Assembly (NCBI GenBank): GCA_949285535.1
Contig: CASDZP010000005.1
Span: 1 to 64,000 of the forward strand
Length of the DNA stretch: 64,000 nucleotides
Source of the DNA: an uncultured Alistipes sp.
GTDB lineage: Bacteria; Bacteroidota; Bacteroidia; Bacteroidales; Rikenellaceae
Direction: 5' to 3'
This document shows, in pieces, positions 27,406 to 35,093 of this stretch. The notes under the pieces were generated by a model, which searched no databases, had not been told where the DNA came from, and was given only the letters and a program-made list of their open reading frames with translations. The translations under genes and the position numbers were made by a program. The stretch's first letter is position 1, and every line of letters begins with the position of its first letter.

Positions 27406-28509
27406 ATGGCAGAAAGAAAGTTAAGAATAGGTATAACCCACGGCGACATCAACGGCATAAGCTACGAGATAATGATAAAGGCGCTTGCCGACCCGAGAAT
27501 ATGCGAGCTGTGTACTCCGATAGTTTACGGCAGCAACAAGGCGGCGGGCTTTTACAAACGTGACATGCCCGACTATTCGTCATTCAGTTTTAACGTGATA
27601 AATTCAGCGGCGGAAGCGTCTCCCAAACATCCGAACATCATAAACTGCATCGAGGACAATGTACGCATAGATGTGGGTAAATCTACCGTTTTGGCTGGTC
27701 ATTACGCCGTAGCGGCACTCAACGCCGCCCTGAAAGACTTTCAGGCGGGTCATATCGACGCTCTCGTCACCTGCCCTATAAACAAATCGAACGTGCAGAG
27801 CGACCAGTTCGACTTTGTGGGTCACACGGAATATCTCGCTTCCAACTTCGGCGGCAAAACACCGTTGATGTTCATGGTGAGCGACATCGTAAAGGTCGGT
27901 CTGGTTACCATACACGAACCGATAGTCAAAGTGGTACCCCGCATAACGACGGAGAACATTCTCGAAAAACTGCGCATGATGCACCGCTCTCTGATACGCG
28001 ACTTCGCCATACGTGCGCCCAAGATAGCGGTAATGAGCCTCAACCCCCATGCGGGAGACTGCGGTCTGCTCGGTCGCGAGGAAGATGAGATAATCACCCC
28101 CGCAATCAAGAGCGCAGGTTTCGAAGGTATCACCGCCTACGGTCCTTACGGTGCCGACGGCTTCTTCGCGCACGGCAGTTACCGCAAATTCGACGCTATT
28201 TTGGCAATGTACCACGACCAGGGCTTGACTCCGTTCAAGATACTCAGCGGCGAGGAGGGTGTAAACTACACGGCGGGTCTCGACATTGTTCGCACAAGCC
28301 CCGACCACGGTGTAGCATACGACATCGCTGGCAAAAACATGGCAGACGAGACCTCTTTACGCTCTGCTATATACAAGGCGATAGACATCTGCCGCAACCG
28401 TGACATCTTCGACGAAATAAGCTCAAATACGCTCAAAACAGCCTCAAAAGAACATTGGGGAGCCGACGAATCGGTACCCCTCGACAACAGCAGCGAATCG
28501 GAACATTAA
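27406..28509 (+). CDS. pdxA: 4-Hydroxythreonine-4-phosphate dehydrogenase
   Basis: NAD-dependent, metal-binding enzyme of the DXP-dependent pyridoxal phosphate pathway in the cytoplasm. The metal-ligand segments are visible: FVGHTEYLA, VTIHEP and MYHDQGLTPFK. The NPHAGD motif is also present, in the form SLNPHAGDCGLLG. The start at 27406 (MAERKLRIG) is chosen; the frame is open upstream to 27322, but that sequence lacks conservation. Length is 367 residues, slightly above the 330 of E. coli, with an unconserved acidic tail. It has its own promoter and a strong terminator, so it is a single-gene unit. Confidence 0.93.
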   Translation: MAERKLRIGITHGDINGISYEIMIKALADPRICELCTPIVYGSNKAAGFYKRDMPDYSSFSFNVINSAAEASPKHPNIINCIEDNVRIDVGKSTVLAGHYAVAALNAALKDFQAGHIDALVTCPINKSNVQSDQFDFVGHTEYLASNFGGKTPLMFMVSDIVKVGLVTIHEPIVKVVPRITTENILEKLRMMHRSLIRDFAIRAPKIAVMSLNPHAGDCGLLGREEDEIITPAIKSAGFEGITAYGPYGADGFFAHGSYRKFDAILAMYHDQGLTPFKILSGEEGVNYTAGLDIVRTSPDHGVAYDIAGKNMADETSLRSAIYKAIDICRNRDIFDEISSNTLKTASKEHWGADESVPLDNSSESEH

Positions 28510-28583
28510 TACAGAATATTAAACGCCTGCGATTTTATACCGCAATCAGCTGTTGAAAATAAATAATTACACAAGCATACATC

Positions 28584-28628
28584 AAACAAACAGCCGCACG
28601 AATACTCGTGCGGCTGTTTGTTTATTGA
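28584..28628 (+). terminator. pdxA terminator
   Basis: An 18-bp perfect stem (28584-28601 with 28606-28623), core CAGCCGCACGA, loop ATAC, followed by a T-rich tail. Confidence 0.93.
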
Positions 28629-28733
28629 CTTGTTACGTAACACAATAATGTTTATACCTTGTGATTAAATCGTCAACCATTAAAATAATAATTGGCAAAT
28701 ATATAAGGTTCTTACGAAGATTATTTATCAGAC

Positions 28734-30176
28734 CTATTCCGTATATTTAATAACCTCGATTCGATTGACTATCTCGATGCCCGCCGCGGCACATGCTTCC
28801 GAGTCTGTAACATCGAATGAACAATTTAAGGGGATAAAACAGATATAAGTACGATTGTCATGTCGTATGCGGGAGACTATCATCCGCATCAGATCATCCT
28901 CCAAAAGCAGACCTTCACGCGGTATTTTATACCATGAGACGACCTCTTGACTACCCGATTCCGTATATCGGCTTTCATGTTCGATATATACATAATTCAA
29001 TGTAACGGCACGTTCTCCGCCAAGATACTCGTAATCTCCCGTTTTACTTATGACTTTCCATCCCTCTTTTATCGCCTGGTCCATAATTGGTGCCTCCGTC
29101 CGAACCATTTTTTCCGGAAATTTGTCATAACGGTTTGTCTGGAAATTCCATTCTATCGACTGCGGATTCTGCAAATCATCAATCTTGCAAACCCCGTTCA
29201 TGTAGGCGTGTTCGGGAATAGCCTCCCCTCGACATATATAATCCACTTCGGACTGACGTAACATCGTAAAAGTTATATCCTCACCTATACGGTATAAAAT
29301 AAGCTCATAACGCACATCTGTTATCTGATTAGCGGCTCTGTCGAATTCTCTCCGACTCAGTATGTAATCGTTATCCAAGGTCTCGAATACCCAATATACG
29401 GGATTTTTACCGTAACAATCATACTCAGCCCATACGCATTGCTCCAGATATGGATGTATTTTACATTGCTCGTAATACCGATTGGCGTTGAACAGATGCA
29501 ACGGGAGGCAGTTGTTTTTTAGATTTATGATAATATTCAAAGTGAAAAGAATCAGCTCCAGACGTGTGTACGGCTCCTCTTTTTCCCCTAATTTCTCTCT
29601 ATCGCTTTTATATAATTCTGTTAAATACGGGGCGAACTTGAATAACAGACTGTTTTCGTATAGTGGCAAAAAATAATCACGCAATTTGCTAAGGTGCTCG
29701 ATATGGCTGTTTCGGTCAACATCCCCGCCTTTGGACTGAAACGACGGAAGTATGTTCAGAATAAGCAATGTATAAATAGCCAGCCTCAGGTCGGAGGTCT
29801 GTTCTGCCATGTCACGATACGGTTCTGACTCTTTTGATGCGACAAACTTCTCATCGAGCATGCATCGCAATACATTATAATGAAATTCGGGGCGTGCTTT
29901 CCGTGTCTTGTTGACCTTTTCAAAACTTTTAGACGCGGCTTGATATTCGGTTATCAGTTCATCCAAATCGATACCGGTACGCTCCATTACCTCGTGAGCG
30001 AACTCACGGTATATGCAACGTGTTATAAAGTCGGATTTTTTACTGAAATTATTATTGTTAAGATCGATTTGGGTATGCGTGGACAACTCCCCTGTTGTAT
30101 TACGTATAAGACGCAGACGATGAATCGTATTTAACAGAGAAGCATAAATTTTAGGGTTGGTATCGGTAGTATTCAT
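28734..30176 (-). CDS. Hypothetical protein of 480 residues, no recognised family
   Basis: I do not recognise a family. The protein lacks a signal peptide and has no convincing membrane helix, so it is probably cytoplasmic. The N-terminal 300 residues look helical, with leucine-rich segments and charged loops; the last 180 residues look like mixed alpha/beta and include YEYLGGERAVTLNYVYIEH and a hydrophobic strand TYICFIPLN. ATG at 30176 (MNTTDTNPK) is the start, because the longer frame begins with a TTG inside the promoter box TACCTTTG. It is AT-richer than the housekeeping genes around it and shares no operon with neighbours. An accessory or defence role is possible but unsupported. Confidence 0.8.
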   Translation of the reverse strand: MNTTDTNPKIYASLLNTIHRLRLIRNTTGELSTHTQIDLNNNNFSKKSDFITRCIYREFAHEVMERTGIDLDELITEYQAASKSFEKVNKTRKARPEFHYNVLRCMLDEKFVASKESEPYRDMAEQTSDLRLAIYTLLILNILPSFQSKGGDVDRNSHIEHLSKLRDYFLPLYENSLLFKFAPYLTELYKSDREKLGEKEEPYTRLELILFTLNIIINLKNNCLPLHLFNANRYYEQCKIHPYLEQCVWAEYDCYGKNPVYWVFETLDNDYILSRREFDRAANQITDVRYELILYRIGEDITFTMLRQSEVDYICRGEAIPEHAYMNGVCKIDDLQNPQSIEWNFQTNRYDKFPEKMVRTEAPIMDQAIKEGWKVISKTGDYEYLGGERAVTLNYVYIEHESRYTESGSQEVVSWYKIPREGLLLEDDLMRMIVSRIRHDNRTYICFIPLNCSFDVTDSEACAAAGIEIVNRIEVIKYTE

Positions 30177-30196
30177 TTTATTTTGTTTTTCTACGG

Positions 30197-30204
30197 ACAA
30201 AGGT
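30197..30204 (-). promoter_or_regulatory. -7 box of the 480-residue hypothetical gene
   Basis: On the minus strand TACCTTTG matches TAnnTTTG about 20 bases before the ATG at 30176. This decides the start, since the longer frame would begin within the promoter. Confidence 0.6.
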
Positions 30205-30362
30205 ATGTAATTATCATAAATGGCTCAAAATCACAGACCGAATATCATTCCGTAATCACATTATTTATCGCTGTTCCTTACTAATATACCGAACAGCGAC
30301 ATTATTGGCATAACGGACAAAAAATGTCCTTGCAAAATAACGCAAAAAGACTCTTATCCCCA

Positions 30363-30370
30363 TACTTTTG
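30363..30370 (+). promoter_or_regulatory. -7 box of the structured RNA
   Basis: TACTTTTG fits TAnnTTTG and places a start near 30376, just before the string of hairpins described in the next entry. Confidence 0.55.
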
Positions 30371-30375
30371 TCTTG

Positions 30376-30710
30376 TAACCAAAAAAGTTGCAGAGACTTA
30401 TGAAAAATTTACAAGCAGTCTGTTAAATAACCCGCATCCTTGCGGATTGTGCGAAAATTCTATTACTCTTTGTGGAGTAAGCCATCGCGTTGGCTTATGA
30501 CATATAAGATAGATGCGTGAATCTTAGGATTCCTTGAACAACAAAACCGCCAATTTTGTATGGTTGTCTGAAAAGGCAGCCTGCCTCAAGGGAAGAATAA
30601 GCACGGTCTGCACATCCGTATGGGTGCGGACTGCTTATATTCTACTTTGAGGAAAGGTGCTTGGCGGTACCTGTTGTTCGAGTGGAAACAAGTCGGTCCG
30701 CTCTTTTTTG
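30376..30710 (+). ncRNA. Large structured RNA, 6S-like (possibly Bacteroidales-1 type)
   Basis: About 335 bases without a reading frame but full of paired segments. Local hairpins come first: CCGCA/TGCGG, TTACTC/GAGTAA, AAGCCA/TGGCTT and GAATC/GATTC. A long irregular hairpin then spans 30533-30682. Its closing stem pairs 30533-30543 with 30672-30682, and next comes ACCGCCAA (30546-30553) with TTGGCGGT (30661-30668). A central bubble carries its own side hairpin, and above it 30584-30603 pairs with 30632-30652 and GTCTGCAC with GTGCGGAC at the tip. A closing stem, central bubble and apical stem are the layout of 6S RNA, which binds RNA polymerase. Rfam has a Bacteroidales-1 family that was proposed to be 6S RNA; membership is my inference. 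A terminator follows at the end. Confidence 0.62.
30680..30709 (+). terminator. Terminator of the structured RNA
   Basis: GAGTGG (30680-30685) pairs with CCGCTC (30698-30703, one G-T pair) and runs into six Ts (30704-30709). Its first bases compete with the closing stem of the long hairpin. Confidence 0.6.
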
Positions 30711-30731
30711 TAACACAAATGTTTTTCAAAT

Positions 30732-31388
30732 ATGGGGAATAATAAATTTTGTCCGAATTGTGGACATCCGGTTCATAGTGAATCTCGGTTTTGCCAAGAA
30801 TGTGGATCTCAATTGATTAACACAAGCACAACACATTATGAGCAGCAAACACATCAAGAGCAATCATTGCAAAATCGAGCATTTCAAAATCAAGTATCTC
30901 AAGATATGGTAGTATCTTCCATGACTGGTCAACACGACAGTATGGGATCCATAGAGCAACGACCTTACAATATCGTACCTCCAGTGACTCAGCAACCAGA
31001 CAACATAGTCATAGATATTACTCCAATAGAAGAACGTCAACAATATAAAGCCGCCATGAAGTTAAAGCGTTCTATGATGAATTTTATTTTTGCATCTGTT
31101 ATAACGGGAAGTTTCTTCATCTATAATCTATTTTCTACTTCCGATGGTTTCTTTTCTGAGTTGTGGCGAAGTTATAGTCTGTTTTCATGGGGATTGGTAA
31201 CGATTGTATGTCTTTTTATAGCTCTAAACAAATGGAATAAACATAAGGAACTTTTGGAAATGTCCACTAAAGAATATAATGAAGAGTTACAGAGAAAAGA
31301 GAAAGAAAAGAAGGAGACTATTCAGTTTGTCAGTGGTGTAGTGCAAGGTATTGCCCAAAGTTATATCAGAGAAAATTTACGAAAATGA
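30732..31388 (+). CDS. Zinc-ribbon protein with two membrane helices
   Basis: An N-terminal zinc ribbon (CPNCGHP at 8-14 and FCQECGSQ at 24-31) is followed by a Gln- and Ser-rich linker. Two hydrophobic helices lie around residues 116-134 and 147-165, and the tail is charged and helical (EELQRKEKEKKE). The likely topology places both ends in the cytoplasm. Similar zinc-ribbon membrane proteins are common in accessory regions, but no function is known to me. It begins 14 bases after the terminator of the structured RNA, overlaps the next gene by an ATGA, and is AT-rich like the rest of this stretch. Confidence 0.8.
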   Translation: MGNNKFCPNCGHPVHSESRFCQECGSQLINTSTTHYEQQTHQEQSLQNRAFQNQVSQDMVVSSMTGQHDSMGSIEQRPYNIVPPVTQQPDNIVIDITPIEERQQYKAAMKLKRSMMNFIFASVITGSFFIYNLFSTSDGFFSELWRSYSLFSWGLVTIVCLFIALNKWNKHKELLEMSTKEYNEELQRKEKEKKETIQFVSGVVQGIAQSYIRENLRK

Positions 31389-32017
31389 AATACTGTACTC
31401 ATTGTGGCAACCCTGTAGATCCCAATGCAAAATTTTGTAGTACGTGCGGGACTTCATTGTTACAAAATAATTGTTCAAAATGTGGAACAATTGTTAATCC
31501 GCATGCCAAGTTCTGCCATCATTGCGGCAATATATTAACCCAAGATTGGGTAGTTCAAAAAGAATTCAATGAAAATATCGAACAAAAGCAAACGATAAAT
31601 GTTGAATTGATTTGCCCAAATTGCATGAGCAAGTACATTGTCCAAGAGGAAGATTGGGGCAAAGAGAATGTTTATTGGGAGTGTGGTAATTGTGGAACAA
31701 ATATCGAAGGTGCATTTTGTGGATATTGTCCATCACACAAAGGATATGTCGTATTTAGACCATATAATAACAAGGAAATTTTAGGGGCTACTATCATTGG
31801 AGCAATTGCCGGATATAATAACCCGAATGCGGCTTTCGGGAATTTGGTGGCATCTATGCTTGATTCGACACCGAAGGCAAAAGCAACGGGTGTTTGTCCT
31901 ATATGTCAAGCAGAGTGCATGAAATGCCCGTCATGTAATCAGGCAGTTCAAGTTAGGTTCGAAGACCACGGTGTCGTTATTTGCCCAAGTTGTCACCTGA
32001 AGTTTAAAATGAATTAG
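31385..32017 (+). CDS. Multi-zinc-ribbon protein
   Basis: A 210-residue protein built from successive CxxC knuckles. Two short zinc ribbons come first (YCTHCGNPV...FCSTCGT, then CSKCGT...FCHHCGN; residues 3-55). A third pair is CPNC...CGNC with CGYC (about 78-118). The C-terminal pair is CPICQAECMKCPSC and CPSCHLKF. Between them a small Gly/Ala-rich segment (GATIIGAIAGYNNPNAAFG) might touch the membrane. Start overlaps the stop of the previous zinc-ribbon gene (ATGA), so the two are co-translated and may form a complex. Function is unknown; zinc ribbons of this type often mediate protein or nucleic-acid contacts. Confidence 0.82.
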   Translation: MKYCTHCGNPVDPNAKFCSTCGTSLLQNNCSKCGTIVNPHAKFCHHCGNILTQDWVVQKEFNENIEQKQTINVELICPNCMSKYIVQEEDWGKENVYWECGNCGTNIEGAFCGYCPSHKGYVVFRPYNNKEILGATIIGAIAGYNNPNAAFGNLVASMLDSTPKAKATGVCPICQAECMKCPSCNQAVQVRFEDHGVVICPSCHLKFKMN

Positions 32018-32082
32018 TCATTTTGTATTAATAATTATACACTACAATATTAAACATACTCTTAAAACGAATAATTTTATGA

Positions 32083-32514
32083 GAAATTTTTAGACGAACA
32101 TATAAAGCCGATGATCTTATTGAAGAATATGATAGAAATCCTGTATTTTTCAAAAATACCTATAGCGGTCAGGATATATTGATTTATGGTGTCGTAGATG
32201 ATGTCGTAAAGGAAGAAGAGTATGAACTTAAATGGATGGGATTCGAATGGAGACACGTTATTAAGGTCTACTATTATTATATTAAGTTGAGAGGAACTGA
32301 GCTGTATTTTTACTTGAAGGATAAAATAAGTTGTCAAGTCAATAATGAAAGTGAATTAACCAAAGTAAATAAAGGAGAAGCTGTGATTATCATGTGTAAA
32401 AATGATGGTGCCCTCGGATTTGTAAATTGTAAAGTGCTTGACAGTCAATTTAATTATGGACTGACCCAGCAGTATAAAGCGTATTTACGCCAACAACGGG
32501 ACAACTTACTTTAA
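32083..32514 (+). pseudogene. Broken OB-fold (tRNA_anti-like) gene remnant
   Basis: The reading frame encodes an OB-fold domain of the tRNA_anti-like type. The segment ADDLIEEYDRNP, then YSGQDILIYGVVDDV, then KVNKGEAVIIMCKNDG and FVNCKVLD follow that family's pattern. The frame is open from 32083 but has no ATG before the domain. The only nearby ATG (32079) runs into a stop after four codons in another frame, so a frameshift near 32091 or loss of the 5' end is likely. Intact relatives usually carry a signal or membrane segment before the domain, which is missing here. Translation from the TTG at 32179 would give a 111-residue fragment. Confidence 0.55.
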
Positions 32515-32646
32515 TTTTTGCAACTTAGGATGATCATATTAGTAAATTTAATCGAAGTTTTCGCATTTTGTTACGGTATCTATTGTATGTTTTCACAAAT
32601 GAATTGAAATAATAGATGAACAAGTAACTGATAAATACAGATAGAT

Positions 32647-32865
32647 ATGGCACTATTCAGAGTTACCATAAAACGTAGCACCCAGGCGGGTGGGATACGG
32701 CTCGAAAAGGGAATGAGCGTAGAGATTCCGACAACAGGCTACAACCCGTTGACATCGAATGGTGGCAACGATGTAGCAATGGCTTTTATGCGCATCTACG
32801 GCATAGATTTAAAACGTGCGGGTGCATGTCACCCGGGTTATCTCGAAGTGGAGAAAATCGGATAA
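32647..32865 (+). CDS. Small conserved Bacteroidota protein
   Basis: A 72-residue soluble protein beginning MALFRVTIKRSTQAGG. I have the impression of a family of small Bacteroidota proteins with this layout: a beta-rich start, the KGMSVEIPT segment, a Gly/Asn-rich turn, and FMRIYGIDLKRAGA near the end. It may correspond to DUF6140, but I cannot confirm that. No catalytic motif is visible. It follows a 130-base spacer after the broken OB-fold gene, has an A-rich leader, and is followed by a clear terminator, so it is probably transcribed alone or with that remnant. Confidence 0.75.
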   Translation: MALFRVTIKRSTQAGGIRLEKGMSVEIPTTGYNPLTSNGGNDVAMAFMRIYGIDLKRAGACHPGYLEVEKIG

Positions 32866-32871
32866 TCAGTC

Positions 32872-32915
32872 AAGCCGCATCGGTAATGCTTTAACTGATG
32901 CGGCTTTTGTTTTTA
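32872..32915 (+). terminator. Terminator after the small conserved protein
   Basis: AAGCCGCATC (32872-32881) pairs with GATGCGGCTT (32897-32906), and a T-rich run follows. Confidence 0.88.
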
Positions 32916-33000
32916 CATTTAAAGTAGCGGTTGTAAAACGGCGGAATATTGCTAAAACAAAACGCTTGACCTGTCTGATTGACAAGTCAAGCGTTTTTCG

Positions 33001-33084
33001 TACCCGGAGCCGGGATCGAACCGGCACAGTATTGCTACCATTGGTGTTTGAGACCAACGCGTCTACCAATTCCGCCATCCGGGC
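33001..33084 (-). tRNA. tRNA-Leu (CAA)
   Basis: A class II tRNA on the minus strand. Acceptor GCCCGGA pairs with TCCGGGT, the anticodon loop CTCAAAC gives CAA, the variable arm is long, and the T-loop is GGTTCGATCCC. No CCA is encoded. Confidence 0.95.
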
Positions 33085-33108
33085 GCAACTTTAGTCGCCT
33101 TTGCGGTG

Positions 33109-33138
33109 CAAAGATAACATGAAATAGATAATTTGCAA
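33109..33138 (-). promoter_or_regulatory. Promoter of tRNA-Leu
   Basis: On the minus strand TTTG (33135-33138) and TATCTTTG (33109-33116) are 18 bases apart, 25 bases before the tRNA 5' end. Confidence 0.7.
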
Positions 33139-33254
33139 AATTTTAGCGCATTTTATTCCGTTTGAAACGTTCCAAAATTTCATAAAATTAACCCGAAACA
33201 AAATCTTCCGACCCGTTACGACATTTAAAGATTGTAAAAACGGGTGAAAAACAT

Positions 33255-33262
33255 TATTTTTG
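33255..33262 (+). promoter_or_regulatory. -7 box of the histidine kinase gene
   Basis: TATTTTTG fits TAnnTTTG and lies 66 bases before the ATG at 33329, giving a leader of about 60 bases. Confidence 0.5.
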
Positions 33263-33328
33263 GAATGTCGTGGTGTCGGCCAGGATGCCCGACGGATTTT
33301 CTATATATCCCCTCTAATATTCGCGTAC

Positions 33329-34519
33329 ATGAGAGAGAAATTTAGGTTACTGGGAGGCAGTCCGTCATACAGAAGAAGAATCGTATTCATACTGATTGCG
33401 GTGATGATAGGCATCGGTTCGCTGATATTCACCAATAAAGTGGTCTTGCAGCTGGCGGAGAAAGAACGTAACGAGATAAAACTGTGGTCTCACGCAGTAG
33501 CGATGATAGGCGACGCAAAACTACACTCCGCAATAAGGCAACAGCCGCAGATAGAGGGGCTGATGCGGGAGATTATATCGAACAACACCTCGATTCCGTC
33601 GATTGTTACCGATAAAAACTATCGTGTACTCAATTACAGCAATATATCGGATGAAATCGTGTCTTCATCGACAAAGCTGAGGGAAGAGCTCGAATATATG
33701 GCGTCGATGCACGACCCGATAGAGATAACCATATTCAACGGTAATAAATATTATATCTTTTACAGCGAGTCGTGGCTCTTGATGATGTTGAAATATTACC
33801 CTTACATACAGTTGGGGATAATAGGCGTCTTTGTGATGTTGGCATACATAACCTTCCGTTCGTCGAAACGCGATGAGCAGAACAGGGTGTGGATAGGCAT
33901 GGCGAAAGAGACCGCACATCAACTCGGCACCCCCACATCGTCATTGCTCGGATGGCTCGAATATCTGCGGGGTCAGCAGGTAGAGGCGTTTGTACTCGAC
34001 GAGATGGAGAAGGATATAAAGCGACTGCTGAAAGTGGTTGACCGTTTCTCGAAGATAGGCGCGGTGACGCATCTGTCGCCTCACAACATACACGAGCTTG
34101 TCTCGAATACGGTAGCGTATTTCAAGAACAGGATTCCGCGTAACGTGTCGTTACATTATGACGACTCCGCAACAATCCCTATTCAGGCTATGGTAAACGA
34201 CGCTTTGTTTGAATGGGTGATAGAGAATCTGCTCAAAAACGCGCTCGATGCCCTGCAAGGGAAAGGTGAGATTGACGTCGAGGTGAAAGACAACGGCAAG
34301 TGGATATGTATAGATGTCAAGGATACGGGGAAAGGCATATCGAAAGCCAATCAGACAAGGATATTCAACCCCGGATACACTACCAAAACAAGAGGCTGGG
34401 GGCTTGGTTTGTCATTGAGCAAGCGTATTATAACGGAGTATCACAAAGGGCGTATTTTTGTGGCTGAGTCGGAGATTGACAAAGGCACGACGATGAGAGT
34501 GATGTTGCATAAATTATAG
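33329..34519 (+). CDS. Orphan membrane sensor histidine kinase
   Basis: Inner-membrane two-component sensor. One helix near residues 18-36 and a second near 152-172 enclose a periplasmic sensing region of about 110 residues. The dimerisation motif KETAHQLGTP holds the phospho-accepting His. The ATPase domain shows the N box NLLKNALDAL, the G1 box DTGKGIS and the G2 box GWGLGLSL. The start at 33329 (MREKFRLLGG) is preferred over an in-frame start at 33260, which lies in the promoter box. No response regulator is adjacent on either side. The HQLGTP form of the H box is the variant common in Bacteroidota. Signal and target are unknown. Confidence 0.88.
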   Translation: MREKFRLLGGSPSYRRRIVFILIAVMIGIGSLIFTNKVVLQLAEKERNEIKLWSHAVAMIGDAKLHSAIRQQPQIEGLMREIISNNTSIPSIVTDKNYRVLNYSNISDEIVSSSTKLREELEYMASMHDPIEITIFNGNKYYIFYSESWLLMMLKYYPYIQLGIIGVFVMLAYITFRSSKRDEQNRVWIGMAKETAHQLGTPTSSLLGWLEYLRGQQVEAFVLDEMEKDIKRLLKVVDRFSKIGAVTHLSPHNIHELVSNTVAYFKNRIPRNVSLHYDDSATIPIQAMVNDALFEWVIENLLKNALDALQGKGEIDVEVKDNGKWICIDVKDTGKGISKANQTRIFNPGYTTKTRGWGLGLSLSKRIITEYHKGRIFVAESEIDKGTTMRVMLHKL

Positions 34520-34658
34520 TGGATGTGGAGTCGTGAACGACAAGCGGCAAATATTATCCGACAGACAACAAATAGACCAAGCATCACTAATAATCAACAC
34601 ATTACAGATGTATCACATTTAAAACCCCATGTATCATTCCAAAAAAGTGGAATGTAAA

Positions 34659-34691
34659 TTTGGTGTTTTACTCAAAGAAGTATTATCTTTG
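34659..34691 (+). promoter_or_regulatory. Promoter of tRNA-Gln
   Basis: TTTG (34659-34662) and TATCTTTG (34684-34691) with a 21-base spacer, 16 bases before the tRNA 5' end. One of the best promoter matches in the window. Confidence 0.8.
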
Positions 34692-34707
34692 CACTACCGA
34701 AAGGTAT

Positions 34708-34778
34708 TGACCCATGGTGTAATGGTAACACAGCAGATTTTGGTTCTGTCGTTTTAAGTTCGAGTCTTAATGGGTCAA
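34708..34778 (+). tRNA. tRNA-Gln (TTG)
   Basis: Acceptor TGACCCA pairs with TGGGTCA. Anticodon stem GCAGA/TCTGT encloses the loop TTTTGGT, giving TTG for glutamine. T-loop GTTCGAGTC is present. No CCA is encoded. Confidence 0.95.
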
Positions 34779-34779
34779 C

Positions 34780-34814
34780 AAAGGCGGACTGAAATATAAT
34801 TTCAGTCCGCCTTT
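34780..34814 (+). terminator. Hairpin terminator after tRNA-Gln
   Basis: A 16-bp perfect stem, AAAGGCGGACTGAAAT (34780-34795) with 34799-34814 and loop ATA. The T-run is part of the stem. Confidence 0.8.
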
Positions 34815-34817
34815 CGC

Positions 34818-34897
34818 ATATACGATTCATAAAGTTCTGGGTATCGGGTATTTTTGTGATAAAATACCCGATACCCAGAACTTTATGAATCGTATAT
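34818..34897. repeat. 37-bp-arm perfect palindrome
   Basis: Arms 34818-34854 and 34861-34897 are exact reverse complements around the loop TGTGAT. It begins 3 bases after the tRNA-Gln terminator, and the right arm abuts dispersed element copy 2. No gene is contained in it. Confidence 0.96.
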
Positions 34898-35072
34898 CAC
34901 TTCCGCATGGCTCTCCGAGGGGTCTGCCGACAGCCGCTCCCGCGGGGCACTCCGTGGGCGCCTTCAGCGGGAGTTACTTTGTCACTCGACAAAGTAACCA
35001 AAACGAGGGGGCAAAGCCCCTTTTGGCCATGTCATATCCCATTGGCTCATTATCTTTTACGAAGTCGGCATC
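34898..35072 (+). repeat. Dispersed element, copy 2
   Basis: The GC-rich head (34898-34973) is longer than in copy 1, with an extra CTCCGTGGG-type module. The conserved part runs from TTACTTTGTC at 34974 to GTCGGCATC at 35072. TGCCGAC (34925-34931) and GTCGGCA (35064-35070) are the inverted end pair. It lies between tRNA-Gln and the convergent methyltransferase gene. Confidence 0.88.
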
Positions 35073-35093
35073 GTAACGTGTATCGGCTGAACA

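Noticed and set aside
30376-30710. tmRNA or RNase P RNA
   Set aside because: There is no tRNA-like acceptor/T-arm end or tag reading frame for tmRNA. The GAGGAAAG segment lies near the 3' end, not near the 5' end as in RNase P RNA, and other RNase P consensus parts are missing.
28500-33000. Prophage or integrative element covering the AT-rich stretch
   Set aside because: No integrase, transposase, phage structural gene or attachment repeat could be found; only base composition hints at transfer.
32866-33094. Open frames over the tRNA-Leu gene on both strands
   Set aside because: The tRNA cloverleaf is complete and explains the sequence.
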